From: Micropruina sp. | GTDB lineage: Bacteria; Actinomycetota; Actinomycetes; Propionibacteriales; Propionibacteriaceae | NCBI GenBank assembly: GCA_018055925.1 | Contig: JAGPGQ010000002.1 | Span: forward strand, 1-58,203 | Direction of reading: 5' to 3' | DNA: 58,203 nt | Part shown: piece after piece, positions 32,418 through 41,092 of the stretch | Numbering within the stretch: position 1 is the stretch's first letter | How the letters are laid out: the number at the start of each line of letters is the position of its first letter | Position numbers and translations under genes: made by a program | Notes under the pieces: generated by a model | The model's database searches: none | What the model was told of the DNA's origin: nothing | What the model saw: the letters and a program-made list of their open reading frames with translations, nothing else

Positions 32418-32506
32418 GTTGTTGTTGCCTTTCGCGCATGACGACCCGTTGCTTTCCCGGACGACGGTGTGCTTTTCGCGGATGACGAGGTGTGCTTGCC
32501 CGCTGA

Positions 32507-33550
32507 CTAGGGTGTTGCGTCCCGGATCAGGGCGGCGAAGGCGTCCACGTCCTGGGCCGTGGTGTCGAACGAGCACATCCAGCGCACCTCGCGCACCGAG
32601 GCGTCCCAGTCGTAGAAGAAGAAGTGTTCGCGGACGGCGTCCGCGACCCCCTCGGGCAACCGGACGAAGACGCCGTTGGCCTGGGTCGGCTGGGAGAACT
32701 CGACGCCCGGAACGTCCTCGACGGCCGCGCGCAGCCGGGCGGCCATCGCGTTGGCGTGGGCGGCGTTGCGCAGCCACAGGTCGCCCTCGAACAACGCGAG
32801 CAGCTGGGCCGATACGAACCGCATCTTGCTCGCCAGCTGCATGTTCGTCTTGCGCAGGAAGGTGAGTCCCCGGCAGGCGTCGGGGTTGAGCGACACGACC
32901 GCCTCGGCGCCCAGGGCGCCGTTCTTGGTGGCACCCAGGCTGAGCACGTCGACCCCCACCTCGGTGGTGAACGCCGCGAACGGCACCCCCAGCGCGGCGG
33001 CCGCGTTGGGCAGCCGCGCGCCGTCGAGATGAACCAGCATGCCGAGCGCATGGGCCCGGTCGGCGAGGGCCGCGATCTCGTCGGGGGTGTAGAGGGTGCC
33101 CAGTTCGGTCGACTGGGTGATCGACATCGCCAACGGCTGCGCCCGGTGCTCGTCGCCGAATCCCCACGCCTCGGTGTCCAGCAACTCGGGGGTGAGCTTC
33201 CCGTCCGGTGTCGGGACGGGGTACAGCTTCAGCCCGGCGACCTTCTCGGGGGCGCCACCCTCGTCGACGTTGATGTGCGCGGACTTGGCACACACCACCG
33301 CACCCCAACGGGGCAGCACCGACCCCAGCGCGGTCACGTTCGCTCCGGTGCCGTTGAACACCGGGAACGCCTCCGCCCGGCCGCCGAAGTGGCCCTTGAC
33401 GACCTCCTGCAACCGGGCGGTGTACACGTCGTTGCCGTAGGACGACTGGTGTCCGTCGTTCGCGTTCGCGATCGCGGCCAACACCTCCGGGTGGACGCCG
33501 GAGTAGTTGTCGCTGGCGAATCCGCGTTGCTGGGTGTCGTGAAGTTGCAC
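32507..33550 (-). CDS. ltaE: Low-specificity threonine aldolase (beta-eliminating lyase family)
   Basis: This 347-residue PLP enzyme of the aspartate-aminotransferase fold splits threonine/allo-threonine to glycine and acetaldehyde. Landmarks are GFASDNYSGVHPEVLAAI, YGNDVYTARLQE, LGMLVHLDGARLPNAAAALG, and the PLP-binding Lys in LSLGATKNGAL. The GTG at 33550 is chosen because AAGGA lies upstream and the protein then begins at the family's normal N-terminus; the frame stays open to 33700, but that part encodes only the translation of intergenic repeats. It is followed by repeats and precedes an SDR/DUF6421 pair on the same strand. Confidence 0.92.
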   Translation of the reverse strand: MQLHDTQQRGFASDNYSGVHPEVLAAIANANDGHQSSYGNDVYTARLQEVVKGHFGGRAEAFPVFNGTGANVTALGSVLPRWGAVVCAKSAHINVDEGGAPEKVAGLKLYPVPTPDGKLTPELLDTEAWGFGDEHRAQPLAMSITQSTELGTLYTPDEIAALADRAHALGMLVHLDGARLPNAAAALGVPFAAFTTEVGVDVLSLGATKNGALGAEAVVSLNPDACRGLTFLRKTNMQLASKMRFVSAQLLALFEGDLWLRNAAHANAMAARLRAAVEDVPGVEFSQPTQANGVFVRLPEGVADAVREHFFFYDWDASVREVRWMCSFDTTAQDVDAFAALIRDATP

Positions 33551-33604
33551 GTGAACAATCCTTGCTGGGTTGGCCGGGCTTGTCGAAACCGGTTCGCGGG
33601 TGTG

Positions 33605-33724
33605 GGGATCCCGGCGTGCGCCGGGATGACGGTGGGGCAGGCGGGCGTGACGGTGGGGCAGGCGGGCGCCGGGATGGCGGTGGGGTGGGCATCTCGTCAT
33701 CCCGGACTCGATCCGGGATCCCGG
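33605..33724. repeat. REP-like palindromes with a 21-bp direct repeat
   Basis: The region holds GATCCCGGCG-TGC-GCCGGGATGAC (33608-33630), then two copies of the 21-bp unit starting GACGGTGGGGCAGG (33628 and 33649) plus a diverged third, then GTCATCCCGGACTCGATCCGGGAT near 33697-33720. It lies just upstream of ltaE and produces false coding potential in several frames. Confidence 0.7.
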
Positions 33725-33754
33725 GCGAGTGGGGTGTGATCCCGGCGCAGAAAC

Positions 33755-34336
33755 TCAATCGAGCGGATCGAACAGCTCCGCCAGCCGGCGTCCGAGCTCG
33801 CTCACATGCGTCTGCCGGCTGAAGTCCTTGCCGGGGTTCTGTTCGACGTCCGCATCGGAGTACAGCGCCATCACCCGCTCGACGTGCACTCGTCCCGGCG
33901 TCCCCTTCAGCGCGTGACCCACGGCCTGCAGCCAGGTCTCCGCGGCCGCCTTGGCGGCCAGGTAGTTGGCGTTGCCGGCGGTCGGATTCGCCACTCCGGT
34001 CTGCGAGACGATCGCGAACCGCCCGGCCGGTGAGCCGGCGATCGCCTCCAGGAAGGCCCGGGTGGTGTTGCGCAGCGTGCCGACGATCATGGTCTGCAAC
34101 CAGTCCCAGTCCTCGTCGCTCTGCCCGGCCAGGCCGCCGCCCCCGCGCCAGCCGCCGACCAGGTGGATCACCCCGTCGACCGGTCCGAGCCGCGCGGCCA
34201 GCGCCCGCACGGCGTCGAAGTCGCGCAGGTCGCACTCGTCCGGCCCGATCCCGATCACCTCGTGGCCGCGCTCCCGCAGCGCCGCCGCGGTCGCCTCGCC
34301 GGCCGCGCTCCCGGTGCCGGCGATCACCACCCGCAT
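33755..34336 (-). CDS. Short-chain dehydrogenase/reductase
   Basis: This compact 193-residue SDR begins MRVVIAGTGSAAGEATAAALRERGHEVIGI, a Rossmann motif in which the usual TGxxxGxG is GTGSAAG, and has NYLAAKAAAETWL as the YxxxK active-site motif and a Ser in IVSQTG. It is shorter than classical SDRs (about 250 residues). Its ATG overlaps the stop of the DUF6421 gene, so the two are coupled. The substrate is unknown. Confidence 0.88.
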   Translation of the reverse strand: MRVVIAGTGSAAGEATAAALRERGHEVIGIGPDECDLRDFDAVRALAARLGPVDGVIHLVGGWRGGGGLAGQSDEDWDWLQTMIVGTLRNTTRAFLEAIAGSPAGRFAIVSQTGVANPTAGNANYLAAKAAAETWLQAVGHALKGTPGRVHVERVMALYSDADVEQNPGKDFSRQTHVSELGRRLAELFDPLD

Positions 34337-35712
34337 CAGGCGGCCGCCCCGGTGATGCCCGAGGTGGACGCGATGACGTCGCGCATCTTCTTCTCGAACG
34401 CCTCGTAGAACATGCTGAGCGGGAACTCGTCGTCCATCACCAGGTCGGTCAGTTCGCGCGGCAGCCCCTTCAGCGGCAGGTCACCGGCCTTCCAGGCCGA
34501 GGCCGGATGCGGCTCGACCGTGCCCGAGACCAGCTCGTAGGCGGCCAGCCAGTGGGCGACCTTGGGCCGGTCGATCGAGCGCCAGTAGAGCTGCTCGATG
34601 GCCGCGCCCAACTCGTTCACGCAGTCGGGCACCGCGTCCCAGTCGAAGGCCAGCTGGGTGTCGGTCCAGTGCAGCACCCGGTGCTGGTGCAGCCAGGCGA
34701 ACAGCAGCTGGCCGCCCAGGCCGTCGTAGTTGCGCACCCGGTTGCCGGTGATGGCGAACCGGAAGATCCGGTCGAAGATGATGCAGTACTGCACCAGCCG
34801 GGCGTGATGGGCCAACTCCCGGTCCTCCTCGGTCGGCTCGGCCATGGCGGCCATCCGGCGGTCGATCGCCACCGACTCCCGGAACGCGGTCAGGTCACAG
34901 CGCAGCTCTTCCAGCGAGTACAGGAAGAACGGCATCCGCTGCTTGATCATGAACGGGTCGAACGGCAGGTCACCGCGCATGTGCGTCCGGTCGTGGATCA
35001 GGTCCCACATGACATAGGTCTCTTCGGTCAGCGTCTGATCGTCGAGCAGTTCGGCGGCCTCGGCGGGCAGGTCGAGCTTGGTCACCTCGACCGCTGCCCG
35101 GACCACCCGGCGGAACCGGGCCGCCTCCCGGTCGGCGAAGATCGCCCCCCAGGTGAACGTCGGGATCTGCCGCATCGCGACGGTCTCGGGGAACAGCACC
35201 GCCGAGTTGGTGTCGTAGCCGGCGGTGAAGTCCAGGAACCGGATCGGCACGAACAGCTTGTTGCTGTAGTCGGACGCCTCCAGCTCGGCCACGAAGTCGG
35301 GCCAGATCACCTGCACCAGCACCGCCTCGACGAGCCGGCTGCGGGATCCGTTCTGGGTGTACATCGGGAACACCACCAGGTGGGTGAGCCCGTCGACGCG
35401 GTGCTGCTGCGGCTGGAACTGCACCAGCGAGTCGTAGAAGTCGGGCACCCCGAAGCCCTCGTCCGCCCAGCGGCGGAAGTCGTCCTGGACCGCCTGCAGA
35501 TAGGCCGCGTCGTGCGGGAACCGGGGGGCCAGCTCGGCGATGCCCTCGACCAGCTCGGCGACCAGGCCGTTCGCCCGGTCGTGCTCGGTCGGATCGTCGA
35601 TCGCCCCGTTCGACGCCTGCAGCGGCTGCAGCGTGGTCGCGGCCGCTTTGACGCGCAGCCAGGCGGGGTGCGTGGTGAGCTCGGGAACAGTGATCTCGGC
35701 GACGGTGGTCAT
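34336..35712 (-). CDS. DUF6421 family protein
   Basis: This 458-residue soluble protein contains the conserved-looking stretches EETYVMWDLIHDRTHMRGDLPFDPFMIKQRMPFFLYSLEELRCDL and FDRIFRFAITGNRVRNYDGLGGQLLFAWLHQHRVLHWTDTQLAF. I recognise it as the actinobacterial DUF6421 family, commonly found beside an SDR gene; its function is not known. The abundant His and Asp (HDRTHMRGD) could bind a metal, which is inference. The start at 35712 has no ribosome-binding site; a GAGAAT hexamer lies five bases upstream. The stop overlaps the SDR start (ATGA). Confidence 0.8.
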   Translation of the reverse strand: MTTVAEITVPELTTHPAWLRVKAAATTLQPLQASNGAIDDPTEHDRANGLVAELVEGIAELAPRFPHDAAYLQAVQDDFRRWADEGFGVPDFYDSLVQFQPQQHRVDGLTHLVVFPMYTQNGSRSRLVEAVLVQVIWPDFVAELEASDYSNKLFVPIRFLDFTAGYDTNSAVLFPETVAMRQIPTFTWGAIFADREAARFRRVVRAAVEVTKLDLPAEAAELLDDQTLTEETYVMWDLIHDRTHMRGDLPFDPFMIKQRMPFFLYSLEELRCDLTAFRESVAIDRRMAAMAEPTEEDRELAHHARLVQYCIIFDRIFRFAITGNRVRNYDGLGGQLLFAWLHQHRVLHWTDTQLAFDWDAVPDCVNELGAAIEQLYWRSIDRPKVAHWLAAYELVSGTVEPHPASAWKAGDLPLKGLPRELTDLVMDDEFPLSMFYEAFEKKMRDVIASTSGITGAAA

Positions 35713-35889
35713 GCCGCATTCTCACATCATGGACGATGAAAGCGCCAGTATTCGTCCCAGGCGCGGTGATTCTGACGGCAAGTGGCCACCCAACCGCCTA
35801 TTGGACGAGAGATTATCCGGTGGCGGCGTCGGACTCAGGATGGCCCCGGAGGGCGCCGTCCCGCCCCGACTCGCCTCGTCCTCGGGCCG

Positions 35890-35919
35890 GTTGGCACTCG
35901 GGGGGTCTTGTGTGCCAAC
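35890..35919. promoter_or_regulatory. Inverted repeat in a divergent intergenic region
   Basis: GTTGGCAC (35890-35897) and GTGCCAAC (35912-35919) are perfect 8-base arms with a G-rich 14-base spacer. The site lies between the divergent DUF6421 gene and the gene starting at 35973, so an operator or hairpin is possible. I cannot assign a regulator. Confidence 0.35.
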
Positions 35920-35972
35920 ACGGGTGTGATTCACCATGGCCACCTCAGCTCGGTGCCGGGTGAGGAGGCGAC

Positions 35973-36506
35973 ATGCTGCAACGCGATGACGTGTCCGTCG
36001 AGGTGTCGCCCCTGCAGGCGCAGGGGACGCTCAGCGGCTTCCTGGTGTCCGGACGCTGGCCCGACAACACCGTCGAATGGGCACGGTTCCTGCTGCTGGC
36101 GGTCAGGATGGCGAGCGTTCCCGGACTGCTCCCGGCCAGCACCGTCTTCCGGGTGCGGGAGGAGCGTCCCGAGACGTCCCTTCCCGGGGCCGTCGGCCTG
36201 GTGCTCGCCGAGGGTCCGGTGATGGGCGACAACGCCGTCCTGCCCGGACAGTTCGCCGAGCATCAGCCGCCCGGGCTGATCGTGCTGCACCCGCCGCACG
36301 AGATCCGTCCGTCGTTGCCCGAGCAGGACGACGTCGCGGCCGGGTGCGTCCTGTTGCCGGGCATTCCGCACCTGGGATTGGAGCATCGCGCGGCCTGGGT
36401 GGAGGCCGATCGGCAGGGCAACATCGCCCGGATGGTCAGCCGGGCCGGCATCGACCCCAGTCAGGACGCGGACACCGCCGTCCTGGCCCTTTTCCTGGCC
36501 GCTTGA
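35973..36506 (+). CDS. Conserved-looking hypothetical protein
   Basis: This 177-residue soluble protein starts after a strong GAGGAGG four bases before the ATG. I do not recognise a family. It is rich in Val, Leu and Pro, with no membrane segment, signal peptide or Cys cluster; segments such as GTLSGFLVSGRWPDNTVEWARFLLLAVRMASVPGLL read like a real folded protein. It stands alone between DUF6421 (divergent) and a ROK regulator (46 bases downstream, same strand). No function is proposed. Confidence 0.7.
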   Translation: MLQRDDVSVEVSPLQAQGTLSGFLVSGRWPDNTVEWARFLLLAVRMASVPGLLPASTVFRVREERPETSLPGAVGLVLAEGPVMGDNAVLPGQFAEHQPPGLIVLHPPHEIRPSLPEQDDVAAGCVLLPGIPHLGLEHRAAWVEADRQGNIARMVSRAGIDPSQDADTAVLALFLAA

Positions 36507-36539
36507 GGTTTTCGGAGGCGCGGGGCTTGGCAGGTGGCG

Positions 36540-36545
36540 TAACAT
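36540..36545 (+). promoter_or_regulatory. Candidate -10 element, leaderless ROK regulator
   Basis: TAACAT ends seven bases before the GTG start at 36553, with no ribosome-binding site in between. Confidence 0.45.
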
Positions 36546-36552
36546 CCCTGCC

Positions 36553-37749
36553 GTGCATGAGGTGCCCCGCTCCGGGCCCGGCTCGCCGCGTTCACTGCGA
36601 AAGGCGAACCGGCGGCGCGTGTTGAGCGCGCTGGGGGCCGAAGGCGCCCTCTCGCAGGCCGAGCTCGCCCGGGCCACCGGTCTGGCCGCGTCCACGGTGT
36701 CGGCGCTGGTGCACGAGCTGCTCGAGTCCGGCGAACTCCGCCAGGAGCGCCGGCGGGGCACCCGGGGGGCGCGGGTGCTGCGGTTGGCCACCCCGCCCGG
36801 GGTCGTGGTCGGTCTCGATCACGGGCGCCTGCACCTCGCGGTCGCGGTGGCCGGCCTCGATGGCGAGATCCTCGCCGACGAACGCCGGCGGATCGCCGAG
36901 GGCATGTCGGCCGCCGACTCGCTGGTCGAACTGCAGGACCTGGTCACCGGGGTGCTGGCCGGCGTCGGCAAGACATCCGCCGACGTGCACGGCGCCGCGC
37001 TGGGGCTGCCGGCGCCGGTCGACATCCGCACCGGCCAACTCGGTTCGGAGTCGATCCTGCCGCGCTGGGCCGGCCTCGACCCGGCCGCGCTGTGCACCGA
37101 CATCCTCGGCTTCCCGGTCACGGTGCACAACGACTCCAACCTGGGTGCGCTCGGTGAGGCGCGGCGTGGCGCCGGACGCGGCGCCAGCCACTTCGCCTAC
37201 ATCTGGGTCTCCGAGGGCATGGGCGCCGGCCTGATCATCAACGACGAGTTGTACGCCGGCATGGGCGGCATCGCCGGTGAGCTCGGGCACACGCTCCAGC
37301 GCGCCGAGTCGGGCGACCTGTGCCGCTGCGGCAACCGGGGCTGTCTCGAGACGATCGTGTCCACACCCGCGGTGATCCGCTTGTTGCAGCCGCTGGTCGG
37401 GCCGATCGGCGACTTCGGCGAGGTGGTGCGCCGGATCGAGGACGGTGATCCGCTGTGCCGCCGGGTGCTCGCCCAGACCGGACGGCACATCGGGGTCGCG
37501 GTGGCCAATCTGGTCAATATGTTCGACCCGCAGCGGGTGATCATCGGGGGCGAGCTCAGCACCGCCGGTGAGGTGCTGCTGGAGCCGATCAGCCACATGG
37601 TGCGCCAGTACGCGATTCCGAGCGCGGCCGCCCGGGTCGAGATCGTCCGCTCCGAGCTGGGCAAGCGGGCCGAGGTGATCGGGGCGGCGATGGTTGCCCT
37701 CGATGCCCACCGTGTTCGAGAGTCGAACGCTCTGCCGACAGACTCGTAA
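36553..37749 (+). CDS. ROK family transcriptional regulator
   Basis: This 398-residue protein has an N-terminal winged helix (RRVLSALGAEGALSQAELARATGLAASTVSALVHELLESGEL) and a sugar-kinase-like ROK domain with VVGLDHGRLHLAVAVAGLDG, HNDSNLGALGEARRGAG and the zinc-binding signature GELGHTL...CRCGNRGCLET. Members (NagC, Mlc, XylR type) sense sugars and repress uptake genes. The start is a GTG without a ribosome-binding site. It lies directly upstream of, and on the same strand as, the sugar porter and glucokinase genes, so it is the natural candidate for their regulator. Confidence 0.93.
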   Translation: MHEVPRSGPGSPRSLRKANRRRVLSALGAEGALSQAELARATGLAASTVSALVHELLESGELRQERRRGTRGARVLRLATPPGVVVGLDHGRLHLAVAVAGLDGEILADERRRIAEGMSAADSLVELQDLVTGVLAGVGKTSADVHGAALGLPAPVDIRTGQLGSESILPRWAGLDPAALCTDILGFPVTVHNDSNLGALGEARRGAGRGASHFAYIWVSEGMGAGLIINDELYAGMGGIAGELGHTLQRAESGDLCRCGNRGCLETIVSTPAVIRLLQPLVGPIGDFGEVVRRIEDGDPLCRRVLAQTGRHIGVAVANLVNMFDPQRVIIGGELSTAGEVLLEPISHMVRQYAIPSAAARVEIVRSELGKRAEVIGAAMVALDAHRVRESNALPTDS

Positions 37750-37764
37750 CCTTCCGTTCATCTC

Positions 37765-37792
37765 TTGACGTCCTGAGTGGTCTAAGGATACT
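37765..37792 (+). promoter_or_regulatory. Promoter of the sugar porter-ppgK operon
   Basis: TTGACG (37765-37770) and GATACT (37787-37792) are spaced by 16 bases, a good vegetative-type promoter. The leader to the ATG at 37888 is about 90 nt and could contain the ROK regulator's operator, which I cannot define by eye. Confidence 0.6.
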
Positions 37793-37887
37793 CTCCCTGC
37801 ACGCCGTCAACGTCGGTCGACGAAGCCATCGTGACGGCGGCATTCCCAACAAAGGACAAGCACTCCCCAAGACAAGGTGGTGTTGTA

Positions 37888-39309
37888 ATGGTCGAACCAG
37901 GACGCGCCGCCCACACAGACGTGGGCCCGATTCCTCCAGTATCCCGAGTCATCATGATCGCTTCCGCAGCGGCGATGGGTGGCTTCCTCTTCGGCTTCGA
38001 TACGGCCGTCATCAACGGTGCCGTCGGCGCCATCGGTGAATGGGCTCAGGTCGGCGCCGCGCAGCTCGGCTTCTCGGTGGCGAGCGCGCTGATCGGCTGC
38101 GCCTTCGGCGCCTGGTTCGCCGGCGCGCTCGCGGCGAAGTTCGGCCGGATCGCGGTGATGAAGATCGCCGCGCTGCTGTTCTTCGCGAGCTCGCTGGGCT
38201 GCGGCTTCGTCTGGGACATCTGGTCCCTGACGGCCTTCCGGCTGATCGGCGGCCTGGCCGTCGGCGCCGCCAGCGTGATCGCCCCGGCCTACATCGCGGA
38301 GGTCTCCCCGGCCAGCATCCGCGGCCGGCTGGGTTCCCTCCAGCAGCTCGCCATCGTCACCGGCATCTTCGTCGCGCTGCTGTGTGACTACGCGCTCGCC
38401 GCCGCGGCCGGCGGTGCCGCGAACCCGCTGTGGTTCGGCCTGGAGGCCTGGCGCTGGATGTTCATGTCGGAGTGCGTGCCCGCCCTGATCTACGGCGCGC
38501 TGGCATTCAAGATCCCGGAGTCCCCCCGATACCTGGTTTCCAAGGGTCGGCTCGAGGAGGCCGCACAGATCCTCGAACATTACGTCGGCGGATCTCCATC
38601 GGAGAAGATCGCACAGATCCAGGAGACCTCGCACACCGAGGTCAAGCAGTCGTTCAGCGTCCTGCGCGGTCCCAATCTCGGGCTGCTGCCGATCGTCTGG
38701 GTCGGGTTGCTGCTGGCCTGCTTCCAGCAGTTCGTCGGCATCAACGTGATCTTCTACTACTCCTCCGTACTCTGGCGCGCGGTTGGCTTCGGTGAATCCG
38801 AGTCGCTTCTGATCACGGTGATCACCTCGGTGACCAACATCGTCGTCACGGTCGTCGCGATCATGCTGATCGACAAGCTGGGCCGCAAGATGCTGCTGCT
38901 GATCGGCTCCGGCGGCATGGCGGCCACGCTGGGCACCATGGCGTACATCTTCGGGACGGCCCCGCTCGACCCGGCGACCGGCCAGCCGAACCTGGTCGGA
39001 GCCGCGGGCACGGTCGCGATCATCGCGGCGAACCTCTACGTGGTGTTCTTCGGCGTCAGCTGGGGTCCGGTGATGTGGGTGATGCTCGGCGAGATGTTCA
39101 ACAACAAGATTCGCGCCTACGCGCTGGCCGTCGCCGGAGCAGCGAACTGGGCCGCCAACTTCGTGGTGTCGCAGACCTTCCCGATGCTCTCCGAAGCGGG
39201 ACTGGGCCTGGCCTACGGTATCTACACCACGATGGCGCTCGTATCATTCGTATTCGTCGTACGCCTGGTCAGAGAAACCCGTGGACGGGAATTGGAGGAT
39301 ATGGAATGA
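37888..39309 (+). CDS. MFS sugar porter (glucose permease-like)
   Basis: This 473-residue major-facilitator protein has 12 helices and the sugar-porter signatures: MGGFLFGFDTAVINGA in helix 1, the cytoplasmic R-G-R type loop after helix 6 (PESPRYLVSKGR), FQQFVGINVIFYYSSVLW in helix 7, LGRKMLLLIGSGGM, and the C-terminal [14 protein letters not shown] chose ATG 37888 because AAGGTGG precedes it; an in-frame GTG at 37831 would add residues without a ribosome-binding site. The stop overlaps the ppgK start (ATGA), so import and phosphorylation are coupled. Glucose is the probable substrate given the neighbour. Confidence 0.92.
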   Translation: MVEPGRAAHTDVGPIPPVSRVIMIASAAAMGGFLFGFDTAVINGAVGAIGEWAQVGAAQLGFSVASALIGCAFGAWFAGALAAKFGRIAVMKIAALLFFASSLGCGFVWDIWSLTAFRLIGGLAVGAASVIAPAYIAEVSPASIRGRLGSLQQLAIVTGIFVALLCDYALAAAAGGAANPLWFGLEAWRWMFMSECVPALIYGALAFKIPESPRYLVSKGRLEEAAQILEHYVGGSPSEKIAQIQETSHTEVKQSFSVLRGPNLGLLPIVWVGLLLACFQQFVGINVIFYYSSVLWRAVGFGESESLLITVITSVTNIVVTVVAIMLIDKLGRKMLLLIGSGGMAATLGTMAYIFGTAPLDPATGQPNLVGAAGTVAIIAANLYVVFFGVSWGPVMWVMLGEMFNNKIRAYALAVAGAANWAANFVVSQTFPMLSEAGLGLAYGIYTTMALVSFVFVVRLVRETRGRELEDME

Positions 39310-40046
39310 GCACCACCGGATTCGGCATCGACATCGGCGGCACCGGCATCAAGGGGGCCCTGGTCGACCTCGACGTGGGCGCCCTGGCGGGTGAGCGGGT
39401 GCGCATTCCGACGCCGCAGCCGGCGACCGTGCCCGCGGTGCTCGACACCGTCATCGCCGTCGTCGAGCAGGCCGGCTGGGTGGGCCCGGTGGGCTGCACC
39501 TTCCCGGGGATCATCCGGCACGGTGTGGTCGGCTCGGCCGCCAACGTCGACGACAGCTGGATCGGGACCGATCTGGCCGCCGAACTGAGCACGCGGCTCG
39601 GCCACCGGGCCACGGTGCTCAACGACGCGGACGCCGCCGGCATCGCCGAGATGCGGTTCGGCGCCGGGCGGGACAAGAAGGGCGTAGTGCTGATCGCCAC
39701 GCTCGGCACCGGCATCGGCACCGCACTGTTCGTGGACGGCACGCTGGTCCCGAACACCGAGTTCGGCCACGTGGAGCTCGACGGCTACGACGCCGAGAAG
39801 CGGGCCGCGGCCTCGATCAAGGAGAACGAGGGCCTGTCCTACAAGGTGTGGTCCAAGCGGCTGCAGCGCTACTTCAGCCACCTGGAGCTGCTGCTGTCGC
39901 CCGACCTGATCATCGTCGGCGGCGGCATCAGCAAGAAGTCGGAGAAGTTCCTTCCGCGGCTCGAGCTGCAGGCGCCGATCGTCCCGGCCCAGCTGCTGAA
40001 CCAGTCCGGCATCGTCGGTGCCGCGGCGGTCAGCGCCGAGTCGTAG
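39306..40046 (+). CDS. ppgK: Polyphosphate glucokinase
   Basis: This 246-residue ROK-fold kinase phosphorylates glucose from inorganic polyphosphate (often also ATP). [21 protein letters not shown] is the phosphate-binding motif, [25 protein letters not shown] and [14 protein letters not shown] are typical of actinobacterial PPGK, and [20 protein letters not shown] occurs near the end. The CxCGxxGC zinc motif of ROK regulators is absent, as expected for PPGK. It is cotranslated with the sugar porter and followed by a strong terminator. Confidence 0.96.
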   Translation: MSTTGFGIDIGGTGIKGALVDLDVGALAGERVRIPTPQPATVPAVLDTVIAVVEQAGWVGPVGCTFPGIIRHGVVGSAANVDDSWIGTDLAAELSTRLGHRATVLNDADAAGIAEMRFGAGRDKKGVVLIATLGTGIGTALFVDGTLVPNTEFGHVELDGYDAEKRAAASIKENEGLSYKVWSKRLQRYFSHLELLLSPDLIIVGGGISKKSEKFLPRLELQAPIVPAQLLNQSGIVGAAAVSAES

Positions 40047-40065
40047 GCGAAGCGCATCCGGACGA

Positions 40066-40100
40066 GGGCCGGGCGGCGAGGTCTCCTCGCCGCCCGGCCC
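40066..40100. terminator. Strong intrinsic terminator hairpin between ppgK and galM
   Basis: GGGCCGGGCGGCGAGG (40066-40081) and its exact complement (40085-40100) form a perfect 16-bp GC stem with a 3-base TCT loop. The T-tract is minimal. It sits between convergent genes and probably serves both strands. Confidence 0.85.
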
Positions 40101-40110
40101 TTCGCATGGT

Positions 40111-41085
40111 TCAGGCGCGGCTGTGGAACTGCCACACGGTGGTGGCCCGATAGGTCGCGCCGGGCCGCAGGACGGACTCCGGAAAGCCCGGACGGTTGGG
40201 CGCGTCCGGCAGGTTCTGGCACTCGACCGCGACGCCGGCGCGGGGACCGTACGTCCCGCTCAGCCCGGGCACGCCGGACATCGCGTCCCCGGTGAACAGC
40301 TGCACGCCCGGCTGATCGCTGAACACCACGATCGACAGATCCGGCGCCGACAGCGTGGCGTGCCGGACCAGCGACCCATCCGCGTCATCGACGACGAAGC
40401 AGGTGTCCAGGGGACCCACGTCCGCGAGCCGGCGCGGACGCCGCAGGTCGCGGGAACCGGCCGGCACCAGTCGTCCGGTCGGGATCAGGTCGTCGTCCAG
40501 TTCGACCACGCGGGCGGACGGCACCTCGACCTCGACGTCGTCGCAGGACCCGGAGCCCTCGCCGGCCGGATTCCAGTAGCCGTGACTGGTCAGGTTCACC
40601 GGCGTCGGGGCCGTGGTGGTGGCGCTGAGGTCGAGCCGCAGGGCGCCGTCGCCCAGCGAGTACCGCGCCCGCACGGCGAGCTCGCCGGGGAAGCCCTGAT
40701 CGCCGTCCGGGCTGGTCAGGCCGAACTCGGCCGCGGTGTCGTCCACCCGGAGCAGCTCCCAGATCCGGCGCGAGAACCCGTCCGGGCCGCCGTGCAGGGT
40801 GTGGCCGCCCTCATTGGCGAGCAGTGAGTGCCGCACCCCGTCGACGGTGAACCGGGCCTGGGAGATCCGGTTGGCGTAGCGGCCGACCAGCACCCCGAGG
40901 TAGTACTTCGACGTGGCGTAGTCCTCGGCCCGCGGATGGCCGAGCAGCACGTCGCGGCCGTCGACGATCACCCGGTGCAGCGCCGCGCCGATGCTCACCA
41001 GCTCCACGGTGAGGCGCGCGTCCCGGAGCCGGATGCGGTGCACCGGCCGGCCGGCGACGGCGCCGAAGGGGAACGTCCGGTTCAT
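40111..41085 (-). CDS. galM: Aldose 1-epimerase (mutarotase)
   Basis: This 324-residue enzyme interconverts alpha and beta anomers of glucose or galactose. GalM hallmarks are [45 protein letters not shown] with the substrate His, [14 protein letters not shown] with the catalytic-base His region, and a late Glu in [20 protein letters not shown] overlaps the stop of the upstream CPBP-like gene, so the two are cotranscribed. It is convergent with the sugar porter-ppgK operon, which suits glucose use. Confidence 0.94.
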   Translation of the reverse strand: MNRTFPFGAVAGRPVHRIRLRDARLTVELVSIGAALHRVIVDGRDVLLGHPRAEDYATSKYYLGVLVGRYANRISQARFTVDGVRHSLLANEGGHTLHGGPDGFSRRIWELLRVDDTAAEFGLTSPDGDQGFPGELAVRARYSLGDGALRLDLSATTTAPTPVNLTSHGYWNPAGEGSGSCDDVEVEVPSARVVELDDDLIPTGRLVPAGSRDLRRPRRLADVGPLDTCFVVDDADGSLVRHATLSAPDLSIVVFSDQPGVQLFTGDAMSGVPGLSGTYGPRAGVAVECQNLPDAPNRPGFPESVLRPGATYRATTVWQFHSRA

Positions 41086-41092
41086 GGTGCTC

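Noticed and set aside
33551-33700. N-terminal extension of the threonine aldolase
   Set aside because: It encodes PHRHP-type repeats that are the translation of REP-like DNA; GTG 33550 has a ribosome-binding site and fits the family start.
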